From the NCBI GenBank assembly GCA_032358165.1, contig JAALGY010000032.1, positions 2,666,001-2,730,000 on the forward strand: a stretch of 64,000 nt of DNA. Reading direction: 5' to 3'. Origin of the DNA: Diplosphaera chodatii. Taxonomy: Eukaryota; Chlorophyta; Trebouxiophyceae; Prasiolales; Stichococcaceae. Each line of letters opens with the position of its first letter. Positions within the stretch are counted from its first letter, which is position 1. A program made the position numbers and the translations under genes. This document shows, piece after piece, positions 11,964 to 27,668 of the stretch. The notes under the pieces are model-generated. The model ran no database searches, had not been told where the DNA came from, and saw only the letters and a list, made by a program, of their open reading frames with translations.

Positions 11964-13390
11964 TCATATAATTGGGCTGGGTGGTGTGAAGGATGCGACA
12001 ACCTTCTGCAGGCTATCCCCAACTCGTGGCAGATCTTTCTTCAGGCACTGTGCTGTCAGTGTATACAGCCTGTTGTATCGCCCGTTGAACCCTAGGGCGA
12101 CTGCTGTCATGAAAACACGCGTTTCGTCCTCGCCTGTGGGCAGGCAAAGGCGTCAGCACCATGCCGTAGAGTCAGCAGCAGTCCTTATCTAGGGCAATGA
12201 TTGACACCCATCATCTTTCAACACACGACCTGTGCAGCTGTGAAGCAAACCTGGCTTAAGCAGACTGTAGTCGATGTAGTACAGCTGTGAGTTGCCTTTC
12301 CTACCCTCCCTAGCTGCAAGCAACTCGGCCTCCTGCAGCATGGTGGGGCATGCCGTCAGCTTGCACTCCAATGTGAGACCTCAATCTCACGACTCACGAG
12401 ACGAAACTGAAGCTCAAAGCCTCTCATGTACCTGAATTTGTTCCTTCCGCCCCTTGGGGTTCCAGCTGGAACGCAGCAGGTATCGGCGGTCCATGGACGC
12501 CACCAGGTTCTCTCCGAACGCTGACGCTGTGCCAAAGCTGCCTAGTTTCGTGTAGTCCGCGCCAACATTCGTGACGACAACAGACACGTTCGTGTTGCTG
12601 ATCTCGCCCTCAGGGTACCTGCATGCCACTCCCACCAACAGTTTTACCTGGATCCAGCTGCAGTACTGTGTACTGAGTCAGATGGCAACTTGCAAGAGCT
12701 TGCAACAAAAGCACACCATGCAACAGTGCGGCGGGCGCCAGTGGTCCCTGTGAATCCCTTGCCACCCTCTGCCTGTCCCGTTCCGTTAGACCAGCCTGCG
12801 AAACGTGTTGCATGGTGCACCAGGCTGTGATCAACAAGGTCCAACAGTGCGGCCTGATGCTGTGTAGGCAACAGAACACATCTGGACACCAGACTTTTGC
12901 AACATGGATGCGGATGCATATGCAGGCTGCACCGTCGGGGATGTCCAGCTCAAACTCATCCGGCCCGTCACGATACGTCGTGAGCTGCAAAGCATCTGCA
13001 AATGCTGGCGCGGTGGGCACCAGCTGGAGCAGCGGCATGGCAGCCGCCATGAAAAGCCCGTCCCTCCTACTGATCACAACAGACGTGATCCCATGATCAA
13101 CCCTTTGCCCGCTGCATGTTGTGACGCATGCTCGTTGGCCATGCCGGGTCGCCTGGTAGTGTACAAATGCTGTTCGCCGGGACGATCCGCCACCTGAGGA
13201 TAAGAGTGTAAGCGCTGCTGCTCAGAAACAGGGATCCATACAGATTGCAGCAACTTGGGCCTGAGAAACAGGGAAGATCATGATCTGCACCTGCTTGAGG
13301 GACCTGGTGGGATGCTGGGCAGTAATTCTGCTGCCGCAGAGTCGCGTGCTGCGTGGTCATCACATGCGAGCTCAACATGGTGACCGACAT
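11964..13390 (-). CDS. PsbP-domain thylakoid lumen protein
   Basis: Minus strand. The last exons fit well: 12795-12717, 12618-12432, 12332-12251 and 12133-11964 ending in TGA. The start at 13390 (MSVTMLSSHV) is a guess at a transit-peptide exon. A bipartite plastid signal is visible: a twin-arginine lumen-targeting segment, SRRDGLF followed by a hydrophobic run and an AFA-D cleavage site near 13000. The mature part reads PDEFELDIPDG, then VAWYPEGE, NTNVSVVVTNVGADYTKLGSFG, QLYYIDYSLLKP and a C-terminal YNRLYTLTAQC...DSLQKVVASF, the standard PsbP fold order. PsbP stabilises the oxygen-evolving complex; PsbP-domain proteins have varied assembly roles in photosystem I, photosystem II or NDH. I cannot say which subtype this is. 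Its presence argues for a photosynthetic host. Confidence 0.82.
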
Positions 13391-13568
13391 CACAAATTGT
13401 GGCCTTGACGGCCAAGCAGTGCGGCATCGCACCTACACGGCGTCGTGGCGGATGCAAGGGGAATAGAATCTCATGGTGTCGGTAGATGATTCCCAGCCTC
13501 GTGCAGGTCCGACTGGGGTCTCAAAACAGCAAATTGCCTGCCCACACATGTGCAACCCATTTCCTCGC

Positions 13569-16266
<2,698 letters not shown>

Positions 16267-16506
16267 TGTGCATTGATGTGGGCCCTTCTGGTTCCTAAAT
16301 TTATGTGTGTGCAGCTCAGAAGTGTGCAGTAGCGCCGTGAGCTTTGTAGGGTGTACAGCTGATCTCGCTGACCGGTTTGATTGCTGGTCTACTTTTCATG
16401 CCAAGTGTGGTCGTGCCAAGATTTCAGTTCTGAACATGGAACCTGTTATCAACTTGATGCTGCTCTGTGCTCGTGTCAAATGGTCATGCAGCTGATGGTC
16501 AGCTGA

Positions 16507-17035
16507 TTATTCGTCAACCTGCAGTAGCTGCTCAAACATCGCTAACCCACCCACAAGGGCGGCCTTGGTTGTTGGCCACTGCCACGGCCGGCCTGCTCTA
16601 CTTGCTGTGATGCCACTCACAGCTGCACAGAAGATGTGAAAGCTACCCAACAGTGGCAGAATCTGCTGCAGCCATGCTTCTGTCTCTGGTTCGATCGCAT
16701 GTATCCTCACCCAGTCCCCCGAGTATGCGGCGTCCACTGCAGTCACACATACTGTATAGGTTGAGGGAGCACAGCAAGTAGGATGGCAATGCCATGACAG
16801 ACATCACGTCAAGGAGATGGGCAAAACCTGGGTACCGATGGTGTTGTACACAATAGTAGTGATCACCTGCGGCCAGCACCCCTACAAACACTGTCCCCTG
16901 CAAGTACCTGCTGTATATATCACTCTGGACAAATGCGCTGATCTGCTGCCGTATGCCATTCTGCGCTGATGCTTGCACTGTGTACACTCTTCGGCATCGA
17001 CAACGCCTGACGGGTGCCCAAAGACCTACATCCAC
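16507..17035 (-). CDS. Small plastid-type protein with YSGDW motif
   Basis: Two exons on the minus strand, 17035-16867 and 16736-16507, together 399 nt and in phase, giving 132 residues. The N-terminus (VRRCRCRRVYTVQASAQ) looks like a chloroplast transit peptide. After it come a short hydrophobic stretch, TVFVGVLAAVDAAYSGDWVR, and a second hydrophobic stretch, QQILPLLGSFHIFCAAVSGI. A Y-S-G-D-W-x-R-I motif followed by a hydrophobic helix is, as far as I recall, found in small uncharacterised chloroplast proteins of land plants; that link is from memory, not a search. No function can be given. Confidence 0.55.
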
Positions 17036-17617
17036 ATGTTAAAGCTACTAATAGGGAGGGCGAATGTTTCTGGCACTATCTGTGCGGTGAAGATCTGCAC
17101 CTCCAGACGCAGAGCATGACGATTGATCTGCGTCTTTTCTGCATGCTCCAAGGCTGCTCACGTGATCGCAGAGTAACTCTCTGCGATGATACAGCGGTCA
17201 CTGAGCGGTACGTGTGATACATAGGCTGCTGAATCTGTGCTGCTGCGCTGCTGCTTGACGCCGTCATGTGGTGTGCAGGCATGGCGATGTCAACGGTTTG
17301 GCACCCTCAACGTGTTGAACTGATACAGACCGCGATCGATCAATGAGCAGCCGATCAGTCTGATGCCATGCAAAGCTGTTCATCGTCCACCTCGTCGCAA
17401 CACTTCAGCGCATTCACAGAGCACGTGACCACAGCCCTCACATGCAGGGCTGAGTCACAGCATCAGTGAAAGCAGTCGCACATCAGCATCCTGTTACAAA
17501 TGTTCGCACGTCTTGCGCAATATTGAGTGTGATAAAGAGCAGATACAGATCAGTTCCCCAGGCTTGAAAACCTCTCATGTCGAGCGGCTGCATTTCCCCT
17601 TCTGCGCGGCCTGTGCA
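17036..17617. promoter_or_regulatory. Divergent promoter region
   Basis: About 580 bp between the 5' ends of the small plastid-type gene (-) and the L-arabinokinase gene (+). AT-richer than the coding flanks. I see no TATA box I would defend and no repeat beyond short similarities such as GCGGCTGCA twice just before the arabinokinase ATG. Confidence 0.4.
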
Positions 17618-20600
17618 ATGACGGATCAGCGGCTGCACTTTGCATATTACTGCACAGGTCAGTAAAGAGTACCGGTGAACGTGGTCAGCGCCTTCTTTAA
17701 TGTGTGTCGACCTGCGTCTTGATTCGGCATAATTGCATGTGCGGGAATGTGAGCGGACATGCCTGTTCTGCAGGTCACGGCCTGGGTCACGCCACCCGGG
17801 TCATCGAGGTCAGTAGGTATTTGCTTGAGGCTGGACATGCCGTCACAATCGTGTCCAGCGCTGCGCTGGCGAAGCACACAAGCCACCTCCCTCCACAGCA
17901 CTTTGCGCTGCGTGAAAAGCTTCTGGATTGTGGGTCAAAGCAGGTGTGCGTTGTCACCATTGGAGAAGAGCACCGATGTGCATGTTATCAGCAACTGTAC
18001 GTATGATTGCTGCAAGAACCTCCTTCAGCATGGGCACTAGCAATAGCCACGGAGCTTTAATGCCGACACCGGTGTGCAGGCAGATGCATTTACCGTGGAC
18101 ATGAGGGCGTCCCTGGAGCTGTACCAGCACACTGCAGTGGACCGGAGGGAGGAGCTGCTGGATGCAGAAGTTGCGTGGCTATCTGCCGCGGGCGTGCATG
18201 TGGTTGTGTCCGACACGGTGCCGCTGGCGTGCGCAGCCGCACGTGCAGCGCAGCTGCCCAGTGCAGTCGTCACAAATTTCAGCTGGGGTGAGGCTGGCCC
18301 CAGCACTCTTGACCGCATGTCATGCGTATTGGCGGATGCAACACCACTGCCACAATGGCATATAAATTAGTGTTCCTTGATGCAGACTTCATTTATTCCC
18401 AATATGCCATGGAGACGGGCACCAGCTTCCAGCCCATGGTGTGGCAGATTGCAGAGGACTTGTCACGGGCGAGTGTGCTGCTGCGGTTGCCGGGCTACAC
18501 GCCCATGCCGGTTTTCCGAGCTGTGGAGGATGTTCCGCTCGTGGCAAGGCTGCCACGCCGCTCACGAGCGGAGGTAGCAAAGCATTGTGTTGTCTAATGA
18601 GTGTGCATGCCTAGCATGCTGGAGCGCGTCAATGTGCGTCACAAATTGTCAACGTGGTGAAGGCTCAGGCCGATCACATGCGCTCCGTCAACATGTGCAG
18701 GTGCGAAGGGAGCTGGGCCTTGGGCAGGAGGAGCAGGTGGTGCTGCTGATGTATGGCGGGCAGCCCGCAGGCGCCTGGCATCTGCGTGCGCAGGTGCGTA
18801 CCGCAGGACCAGTGTGCTCCAGAGGAAGGGGCAGACCTACCTGATACGTGTGGTGATTGTCAGGAGTGTGCAGACTATGCTCAGCCATGCTAACACAATT
18901 TTGATCACCTGCGCAGGCGCTGCCAGCAGGGTGGCGGTGTGTGGCCTGCAGCGGCGGCCAGCCGCTGGGGACTGGGCCGCTGCCTGACAATTTCATTCTG
19001 GCAGACGCCGACGCCTACACGCCAGACTTGGTGTGCGGTCGTTGCAGAACTGTGGATGATATACTGGCCTCCTGCTGTCATGCTGTATTGCTGCACAGAG
19101 TTCTGGCGCACTAAACACGCTGGTGGACTTGCAGATAGAAGCATGCGACGTCGTGCTTGGCAAAATCGGGTACGGTACAACCAGCGAGGTGCTTGCCACC
19201 AACACACCACTCGTCTTTGTGCGGAGGTGAGGTGTGGCATTGATGTATTTGTACAGCATGTGGTGCGCACATGCAGTTGCGGTGCCAGCAAATGCTCAAG
19301 CGGACGGGAGTTGGTGCGATATTGGTCCGCATCAGCCGTCTGCAACTGCAGGTCCCACTTCAACGAGGAGCCCTTCCTGCGCGCCCTGCTGCAGCTGCAC
19401 GGTGCGGCGCTGGAGATGCGGCGGCGCGACTTTCTGGCTGGGAACTGGGCTGAGCATATCCTGCGAGCTGCGCAGCTGAAACCAAGCTACAGGCAAGCTG
19501 ACCTAAACCGGCTGGTAGCCCATTGAGCCGATGGCGATGCGATCGTGGAACAGCTTTGGGTCACCTTGCCACTTGAGCACATCGTTGGCACCTGGTACCC
19601 AAGAACACGAGAGTGCAATGCAGTGAGCCAACAAATGGAGCTGAAGTGGTAGCACAGCGGCTGGTGGCGCTTGCAAAGGACAGCAGCAGCCACGGCAGCA
19701 CCTCAGGCCTCGAGCACGCAGGCAGCATCCGATTGCGAGAGAGCATTGTTTTTGGCTATTGTCTGATGCGCGCAACCAGGCGAAAGCCGCATACACCGGT
19801 GCGCCTAGCTTTTGCAACTTTTGCCTTGTTCTAGAGTCAGCTTTTCATACTTCAATGCGTTGTTTAGATCTGAGGCGAAGCATGCAGAGTCTACACATCA
19901 AGGGGCAACATGTCATGTGTCCCAGACGAGCAGGCAGTTCCCAAGTGGTTCACGGCCGGGACGCTGCCAGATCTCGAGGAGGATGTGGCGGCTGAGGCGG
20001 ACAGTGACTCCACATCCTCAGACGATGAACCGACCCTGGCGGCGCACTTGGAGCATGACTTTGACGTCACAGAGGGTGAGACGCTGCTGACCTAGCGATG
20101 GTGTGGCACGACCCCTGCTGTTTAGCATGTGCCGCTCCTTTGATCTGTGGTGTGCAACTCCATCATTGGCCTGCCATGCATCTGCCTTGCAGGCACGCTG
20201 CACAGCGGCAGCTACCCTGACACCCTGGCCTTCCTGCGTTCTCTTGCCAGCCTGCATCCTGCAGATCTGGCAGAAGCACCATCTGCCACAAGCCTGGACG
20301 CTGCTGATCATGAGGCTGCTGCGGAGCTGTTCGACTGGCAGGTATATCAGGACCTGTTAATGGCTAGCAATCATGATCAGCAGATGCAATGCATATGCTT
20401 TGATAACATGTTGACAGCATGAATACGTCACCCACAAGCTGAAGCCCTGGCGACAGGATGGCATTGTGGTGGCGCGGGCACCCGGGCGGCTGGATGTGAT
20501 GGGCGGAATTGCAGACTACAGCGGGAGCCTGGTGCTGCAGCTGCCGCTGGCGGAGGCCTGCCATGTGGCCGCCCAGCTGCGTCCCAGTCCAGGTGATTCT

Positions 20601-23303
20601 ATGCTCTGGATTGGAATGAAACGATGATGACGAACCGATGTACAGCGAACTGCACTGGCACCGAACTGTGCTTGGACGAACCCAATAAATTTAGCTACAC
20701 CAAACTGAAGCGACACTGAAATTTCGGGGGCCATGGCCGTTGACTGCCAAAAGTCTGTCACAGACTTGAGTCAGCCAACTCTGCCATGGTGCCTGGCGGC
20801 GACAGCTCTCACACCGGCCAATGCCTCGCTTAAGCAGATCCTCAAGCGAACTGTCTGTGCACAACCAGGAGAGGCGGAGCTGCTGCGGATTGTGTCGTTG
20901 GACGGCCGCGGCACTGACAGGGCGCCCTCGTTCGAGATGCCGCTGGCGGAGCTGCTGCCAGGCGGCCAGCCGATTCCTTTCGCTGAGGCGCGGGCGATGT
21001 TTGCAGACGATGCAGCCAGGAGGTCAGCAAGCTGGCCTCGGCCATGCTAGCACAAGCGGCTTGCATGACTGCTGGGTGACCTCCTCATCTCCACTTCATT
21101 CGTGTGCATGTCATGCATGCGGAACAAAGGGTCTCATCGGCATGCGCTGACACCGGACTGCTCAACGCTGCAGCTGGGCTGCGTATGTCGCTGGCACGCT
21201 GCTGGTGCTGATGCACGAGTGCGGGGCGCGGGTGCCGCAGGGCATGTCCCTGTCCGCGCTGGTCGCCTCGGATGTGCCACCGGGGGCGGGCGTCTCGTCG
21301 TCCGCCGCGCTGGAGGTGGCGTCCATGGCCGCCTTTGCTGCGGTGCTGCACCTGGACGTCCCGCCGCGGCAGCTGGCCATCCTGTGCCAGAAGGTGTGCT
21401 GCACGGTGTTCTCACGGCTGTCTTGAGCAGCTTCATGAAGCACTCTGGACACCTGGATGCTCCCTGCACCTGGGCGCAGGCAGAGAACCAGGTCGTGGGC
21501 GCGCCCTGCGGCGTGATGGATCAGATGACGGCGGCGCTGGGGCGGAGGCGCCGCCTGCTGGCGCTGTCCTGCCGCCCTGCGCACCTGCTGCCGTCTGTCG
21601 CTATCCCTGACAACCTGCGGTTCTGGGGCGTCGACTCTGGTACGCTGGCCTGCAAGTGACAGCATTGTGTTGCATTAAGTGCATATAGACGCATCTTGTG
21701 TATATCAATCAAGGGCCTGCAAAAATTCTGCTTGTGCGCAGCAGCGTATTAGCACAGCACAGTGGTGCAAAGAGTGTGCAGGGGTGTGGCCACATCGCCT
21801 CTTTCACATGTTGTCGTGCCAAGAGCAGCTACCACGCCGTGCAGGCATCCGGCACAGCGTGGGCGGGGCGGACTATGGCACGGTGCGGGCGGCGGCGTTC
21901 ATGGGGCTGGCGCTGATGAGCGCGCGTGAGGCGGCGGCCCACCCGCGCCCGCCCTCCCTGGACGGCAAACCCGCCGACCCCGCCCACGTCCCGCTCATAG
22001 GTGCATGCGCCATGCCGCCCGCACCGGCAGACCTGTCCACCTGCACCGTGCAGATGTGCTGTGTTCGGCGCTCACCCGCTGGCTGGCCGACCGTGCTGTG
22101 CTCTCAGCTGATGCGACTCAGCCTCACACGCTCACATGCAGGCGGCGGGTATGTGTGCGCGATCGCGCCAAGCCTGTTCGAGCAGGCGCACAGCGACGCG
22201 CTGCCGGCCTCCCTGAGCGGCGCCGACTTCCTGGCGCTGCAGGGGCGCCACCTGGACACCGCCACCACCCTGCAGCCCGACACGAGGTGCCGACGTGGCA
22301 CTGGCCTTGATACTGAAGTGACCACATGCTTGACAGCACATGGGAGCCAGGCACGTAGAGCCACCCAGAGCGTCGAAGGCAACCGCTTGAACAGCTGGCC
22401 TCGTCATAGTTTGCAAGTCTATACTTAGCTAGGCTGTGTTTGTGCAGCATGTAGATTTGTTTCTGACCAACTTGCCTGCAGCTCGGCGTGGCAATGGCTA
22501 GGCTGATGCACCTGCCAAGTGGTGCATGCAGGTACCCTGTGCGGCAGTGCACCGCCCACCCAGTGTACGAGAACTTCCGGGTGGACACCTTCCGCACAAT
22601 GCTCCAGGGCCACCCCACAGACACAGCGGCACTGCTCAACCTGGGCGAGCTGATGTTCCAGTCACATGCATCCTACAGGTGTGCCTGGCCAAATCATCCA
22701 GTGGGCGCGTTGGTGAGAACTGCAGTAAGATCCACTGTCAATACCGCGGTGCTTAATGTCAGCATCTTCTAGAAGGTGACAAGCTGTGCTGCTGTGCTGC
22801 AGCCGATGCGGGCTGGGGTCAAAGGGCACCGACCTGCTCGTGGGTGGGCAGATGCTTGACCGGTGTGATGAGCATTGTGTCCGCTGCAGAAATCACGCAC
22901 CTGCATCACCAAATGACAACACTTCCTGGCCCTCATCACACAGATCTGGTGCGGCGCGAGATCGTGGAGGCCTCTGCACGTGGCGAGCAGCCCGCGGTGT
23001 TTGGCGCAAAGATCACGGGCGGCGGCTCAGGAGGTACAACATGCTATCCTGAGTCTGACAGTCGCCTGACAGCAGTCGGTGCAGATGTGCCTCATCATGC
23101 ACAGGCGGCTGCTCAATGCTGCTGTGCTGTCTGTTGCAGGCACCGTGTGCATACTTGGGCGTGCAGACGACAGCGGGCAGGCTGCGGTTGACCGCGTGGT
23201 GGCCGCATATCAGGATGCGACAGCACACAAGCCCAAGGTGTTCACTGGGTCATCATCCGGCTCCGCAGCATTTGGTCACTTGCGTGTCCGAAAATGCTTG
23301 TAG
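17618..23303 (+). CDS. ARA1: L-arabinokinase (glycosyltransferase-like plus GHMP kinase)
   Basis: Twenty-one exons whose phases all close, about 987 residues, against about 1,040 in the Arabidopsis enzyme. Exon 1 (17618-17657) encodes [13 protein letters not shown] and joins to [13 protein letters not shown]. The N-terminal half has the glycosyltransferase-like features of ARA1: [43 protein letters not shown] and HFNEEPFLR. The C-terminal half is a GHMP kinase: [20 protein letters not shown], the ATP loop [42 protein letters not shown], and [14 protein letters not shown]. The family phosphorylates L-arabinose at C-1 for salvage into UDP-arabinose. The intron after 19492 begins GCAAGC, a GC-AG intron. 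Expected cytosolic. Both kinase motifs are intact, so the enzyme should be active. Confidence 0.95.
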
Positions 23304-23435
23304 CACTGCTGACGACATATTTTCTTCATGTGAATCCCTGATACCGCATGGCCCACGAGACCATACCTGGGACTAGCAATGTTTGCTGAACGATCTGAAG
23401 CACAGCGTATTGGTGCTGTTACTGCTACTCCGATG

Positions 23436-26400
23436 CTACTGCTCACGCCGCTTATGAAACAACTCCTTCACCAGATGCTGCACTATCGGTGCGTCTTCAG
23501 CTGACTGCATGTCCTTCAGCACAGCCTCAATGGCCGCCCCATCGCCCTTGTCCTCCTGCAAGCAGGATTCTATCAATTGCACGATGGTATGAGCGACAAC
23601 GTTTGGAGGGTTTCCCCGCGCCACCAGTCAGCAAACAGCTGGCTGCAAGAATCTCCCACCGCATCAAGGATGGCCTCAAACTGCTTGGAGCAGTCCGCCA
23701 AGAAGTCGTCCACCTTGCTGTCGTCCAGCACCACCTGCAGTCACAACCACCATGTTGGTTTGGTCTCACATGGCTGAATGAGGAGTCGCACCGATGTGCA
23801 CGATCATCCAGCTCACAGCTGTGAAGACCCACTAGAGGGTTCCGCATGCCTGTGAGATGCGTCAATTGCATGAAGGCAGGCAGCACCTTGCTGGAGTCGT
23901 CAAGCGTCAGATAGCCGATCGTGGCGGCGCGTCGCCAGCAGCTCTGGGCGCTGATGCGGTAGGGCAGCGTCGGGGCGCTGTCCCACATCTGCGCACACCA
24001 CCAACAATTTCGGCTGCCAGTCGTTTGGATGATGTGCGCCAAGTGCTTACGTCACCCAGCAGGGTTGCAAGCAGGTTTACCTCGAAGCGCCTCAAATCTG
24101 AGAGCACGAAATTTCCCACAGTGCGGTGCAGACCCGCCTGCAGCAGCGCAATGAGCAAAGTGCCAAAGTGTCTCGAATGAATTCAGGGTGATTATGCGAT
24201 CCTACTGCCACACTTGCCCTAGCAACATCAGCAGCGCGCAGGCGTTCGGCACAGGTCAACATCGCCCTGACCTCGTCCAGCAGGCCGTGCTGCCGGAGGT
24301 GGGGCATGAAGTGCAGGGCGGTGAGCTCCGCGCGAGGCTCCTCCAGCAGAGTCTTGGTGTCCGCCCGGATGATGTCCTTCACCGAGTCCAGCTGCACATC
24401 GAGGGGTGCCGGGTGGTCACTTGGCACAGCCCAGGTGCGAGACGGTGATGTGCAACTGAGCATACCCCGCTAGATTTGAGAGTTCTACACTGGGCATGGC
24501 AAGTGCAGGTGGACTCGTCAACAGCTGCACTGCGCAGCACGCTGCAGCACACATGTCAGCAGGGCAGGAGGAAATGAGGCGCACGCTGTAGATCGCATGG
24601 CCAACTTCGTGTGCGGCCACATGGTTGACCAGCGTGTCCAGGGTGTCGATGTGACCCCGCCGTGTTGGCGCATCAGCCACCACCGCATCAATCAAGAGCC
24701 GCACTGCAAAGCACAGATGAGGCACCCTTCGAACGACCAACGACAGGGACGCGTGACTGAGCGTGAGGCTACATGCATAAATGTGGATGGGGTGATCACC
24801 TGCTTCCTCACGCGCCGCCGTAGAAACAGCGTCAAAGTATATCTTTACACCTGTGTGAGCCACCATTACGTCACGTGGGTCAGGCACACCGCCACCCACC
24901 TCACGAGATGCCAACCTTGCTGAGGGTTTACGCACAGCCAGGACTTGTGCATGCGGGCCCTCAAACAGCAACATCGCACCCGATGTCTCCCTGACTTCGG
25001 TCCGATTGGGTATGCTTTGTCCAGAGAAGCGGAAGTTGAGGGACATGGCGCACTGATATGGCTGCAACCATGGTGCGCATAATGCTGTGCACCCCGTGCC
25101 TTGTTGCTTCCATCTTGACAATGGTACAACTCGGCTGCAGTCAGTGTGCCATGTTACCATGCACATGAAGCAGGCACCATGCCGCTCACCAGGTAGTAGA
25201 TGCCAGCATGGCTCTTCTGCAGCGCCCTGCACATCACAGATACATGCTGAGCAGATAAAAGCCCACATCAACACAAGGCTGCCATTGTCATCCTGAAAGC
25301 ATGAGTGGCAATTGAGGCATACCCAAGACTGTTCCGGGCCAGCTTTGAGTCGCGCTTACTGAAGTAGTCAACCATGATATCCTGCATATGACCAAGGAGA
25401 CGGATGCGAATGATCTGGCAGGACTTTCAGAGTTGGAAGGCATCTGCAGTGAGTGGCAAGGCCCTGGACCTGTATCTGCTTGATGGTCTTGTTATGTTCT
25501 TCGTAGTCGGCATCAAGGATGCGCAGTGATATCTGTGGGCAGACCTGCATTGTGGTTGATCAATATCTTTGAGTTGTTGCTTACAGGCTGCCTTTCCGGT
25601 AATATTCTGAATTTTCGTTGGTGCTGTCAATGAGCTCACCTTCACGCGCAGGGGTTCACCATAGCCTGAAGAGCAAAGAATGCCCTGCCGTAATTAGCAT
25701 ATGTTGATGATTGATGCTGATGATTATCAAGTACAGGCTTGGCAACACAAAGGGAGGTGACACTTGCCGTATTCAATGTCTGGGACAATGTCAATCCAGT
25801 GCTTGATCTGCATCCATCGCTCGTCTAGCTCGCGCCACAGATCTTCCAGCTTGTCAATATCAGTCTCGGCCAGGCACGTCCTGCATGCAAGCACTGGCCC
25901 TGTGCACAACGCGTTCTCTGCAAACCAACTGAGTACCAATGACGTCAGTCTTTACCGTCGCCATAACAGCGTGCTTGAAGTTTTGCACCTGTAGTGGCTG
26001 ATGTAGCTGATGTACTGGTCGACCACAGTCTTGTCAGGGCCGCCACCAGAGCGCAGTGCATCAACAAAGTCATCCATTGCTGATGTGATTGTGCCAATGT
26101 CCTCTGGAAAGTACGTTGCAAAGGACTGCTGATCGTACTTTTCCCCTTCCTTGCCTGCAGCTGAACAGCCAGACTGAATTTCGCAGGCAACAAGCTCTGC
26201 CACCGGATGTACATGCTGGGGGCTTGTTCACTCTGTGTCTGTGCATGGACGCAGCAGGTCACTACACAGCATGCGCAGCCTCACCTGGGACGATCACTGT
26301 ATAATGGTTCTTCAGCCTTGCATCAACCTTGCCATCAGCATCATCAGCTGCGAGCTGCTTTGCAAGGTCTGTTCCCTGTGATGAATGGTGTGTCATCTCA

Positions 26401-27428
26401 CATCAGCCACCACTACATGCCAAGTAGGGTATGCCACTAATGACCGCCAGCACAGCATCATTCGTACAGGCACGACAATTGCATCTGGCAGACGCACGTT
26501 TTGTGCTGAGCTCCAGTGCTTGAACCAGAGGTCGTATGCATCAGCCAGCAGACTGCCATGGTGGAGCAGCAGCCGATCGGTGGGGTCGAAGCCGTGCGGC
26601 AGCGCCTCCATTGCCTGTTGCATCAGCGTGACAAGACACATGACTTCGCCGGAGACACAGCGTCAAACCACACCCAAGTTAGAAGCCGTGACGATGCATT
26701 GTCAGCCGGCCGGACTTGCAGGGTTGGGACATGCACCTTGCGAACAAAATATCGAGACAGCGCCCATCGCTGCGAGCAAGCATCATACACCCTGCAGGTC
26801 AGCGAGGCACAGCGTTGGGTTCAAGGAAATTTCTGTGGTCACAGGCATTAGAGCACCCAGGCACGATCCAGCGGGCGCCACAGCTCACCTCCAATACTCC
26901 GGGGTATTCTCTGGGATGCCGGCCCACTGCTGCTTCAGCGCTGCACTTAGCACGCGCCTGCAATGCAGACTAGCACTCGTTCAGGCCTGCAGACGCAAGG
27001 TTCGGGCAAGGTCTGCACAGCCGTCAGGCACATGCTCAATGCATTGTGAACAAGCAATCACACGCTGCACGCCGGTGCGCCCCGTCAGCAGACCTGACAT
27101 TGTCAGGCTCGGAGCCGAGGGTGTTCCTGCTACCCTCAAACGCCTGATGGGTCTCAAAAAGGTCTGCTGTCGTCTTCTCCAGATGCTTCAGCAGCACCAC
27201 CTGGTCCAGCCCCGCGGCGTCCGCTGCATGACACCAACATCACAGCAGTCGACCGTACTGCTGGACAGGTACTCACTTGCAGCGTTCAAATAGACGTGTA
27301 GTGATGCGAGCGATCCAGCACCAGATCACCACTCTTTGCGTCTAGGATCAGGGTGTGCTTGCATGATCAGGCAGCTTACCGGTTGAGCTTGCCTCCTCCC
27401 ATATTTTTGCAAACTGTTTCTCGTCCAT
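23436..27428 (-). CDS. M49 (dipeptidyl-peptidase III)-like zinc peptidase
   Basis: Minus strand from ATG at 27428 (MDEKQFAKIWEEAS) to TAG at 23438-23436, about 14-16 exons. Blocks include DQVVLLKHLEKTTADLFETH, QQWAGIPENTPEYW, TDRLLLHHGSLLADAYDLW, YFPEDIGTITSAMDDFVDAL, WRELDERWMQIKHWIDIVPD, then GQSIPNRTEVRETSGAMLLF, NHVAAHEVGHAIY (HEVGH at 24611-24597) and LLEEPRAELTALHFMPHL (24343-24326 for EEPRAE). The order IPN-x-x-x-(V/I)-R, then HExxH, then EE-x-RAE parallels DPP III and the DPP III-like domain of plant NUDX3. Classical DPP III has HExxGH, one residue longer; the shorter HExxH form seen here resembles NUDX3. The catalytic Glu and both His are present. Substrate unknown. An unrelated zincin is the alternative. 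Confidence 0.6.
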
Positions 27429-27615
27429 ACTGAACCGTCGATGCGGAGTCGTGGCTCATTTGCGATGTGACAGGGCGTGTTGTTTGCAGCAAGTTTATCG
27501 TGGGTCACGTGCCATCCCGGCGAAGCTGGACGAAACTGGAGAGCAGTGTGCAGGATTTCAGCTGCATAATGCTGACGCGTTTGGCCTTCGTGTGTTCACA
27601 TTGCACAACTTGGCC

Positions 27616-27620
27616 TTACA
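27616..27620 (-). terminator. Candidate UGUAA polyadenylation signal (YTH gene)
   Basis: TGTAA on the minus strand about 50 bp beyond the YTH gene stop codon. UGUAA is the usual near-upstream poly(A) element in chlorophyte algae. The motif is short, so chance occurrence is possible. Confidence 0.4.
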
Positions 27621-27668
27621 GCAACTACATCTGGACATCTGATGATCGCGATCAGACTTCGTGTGCCA

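Noticed and set aside
16267..17617. Search for tRNA genes in the non-coding parts
   Set aside because: GGTTCGA-like fragments occur (near 16690) but no acceptor or anticodon stems fit.
22863..22943. Box C-like GTGATGA in an arabinokinase intron as a snoRNA
   Set aside because: No matching box D (CTGA) or terminal stem could be found in the 100-nt intron.
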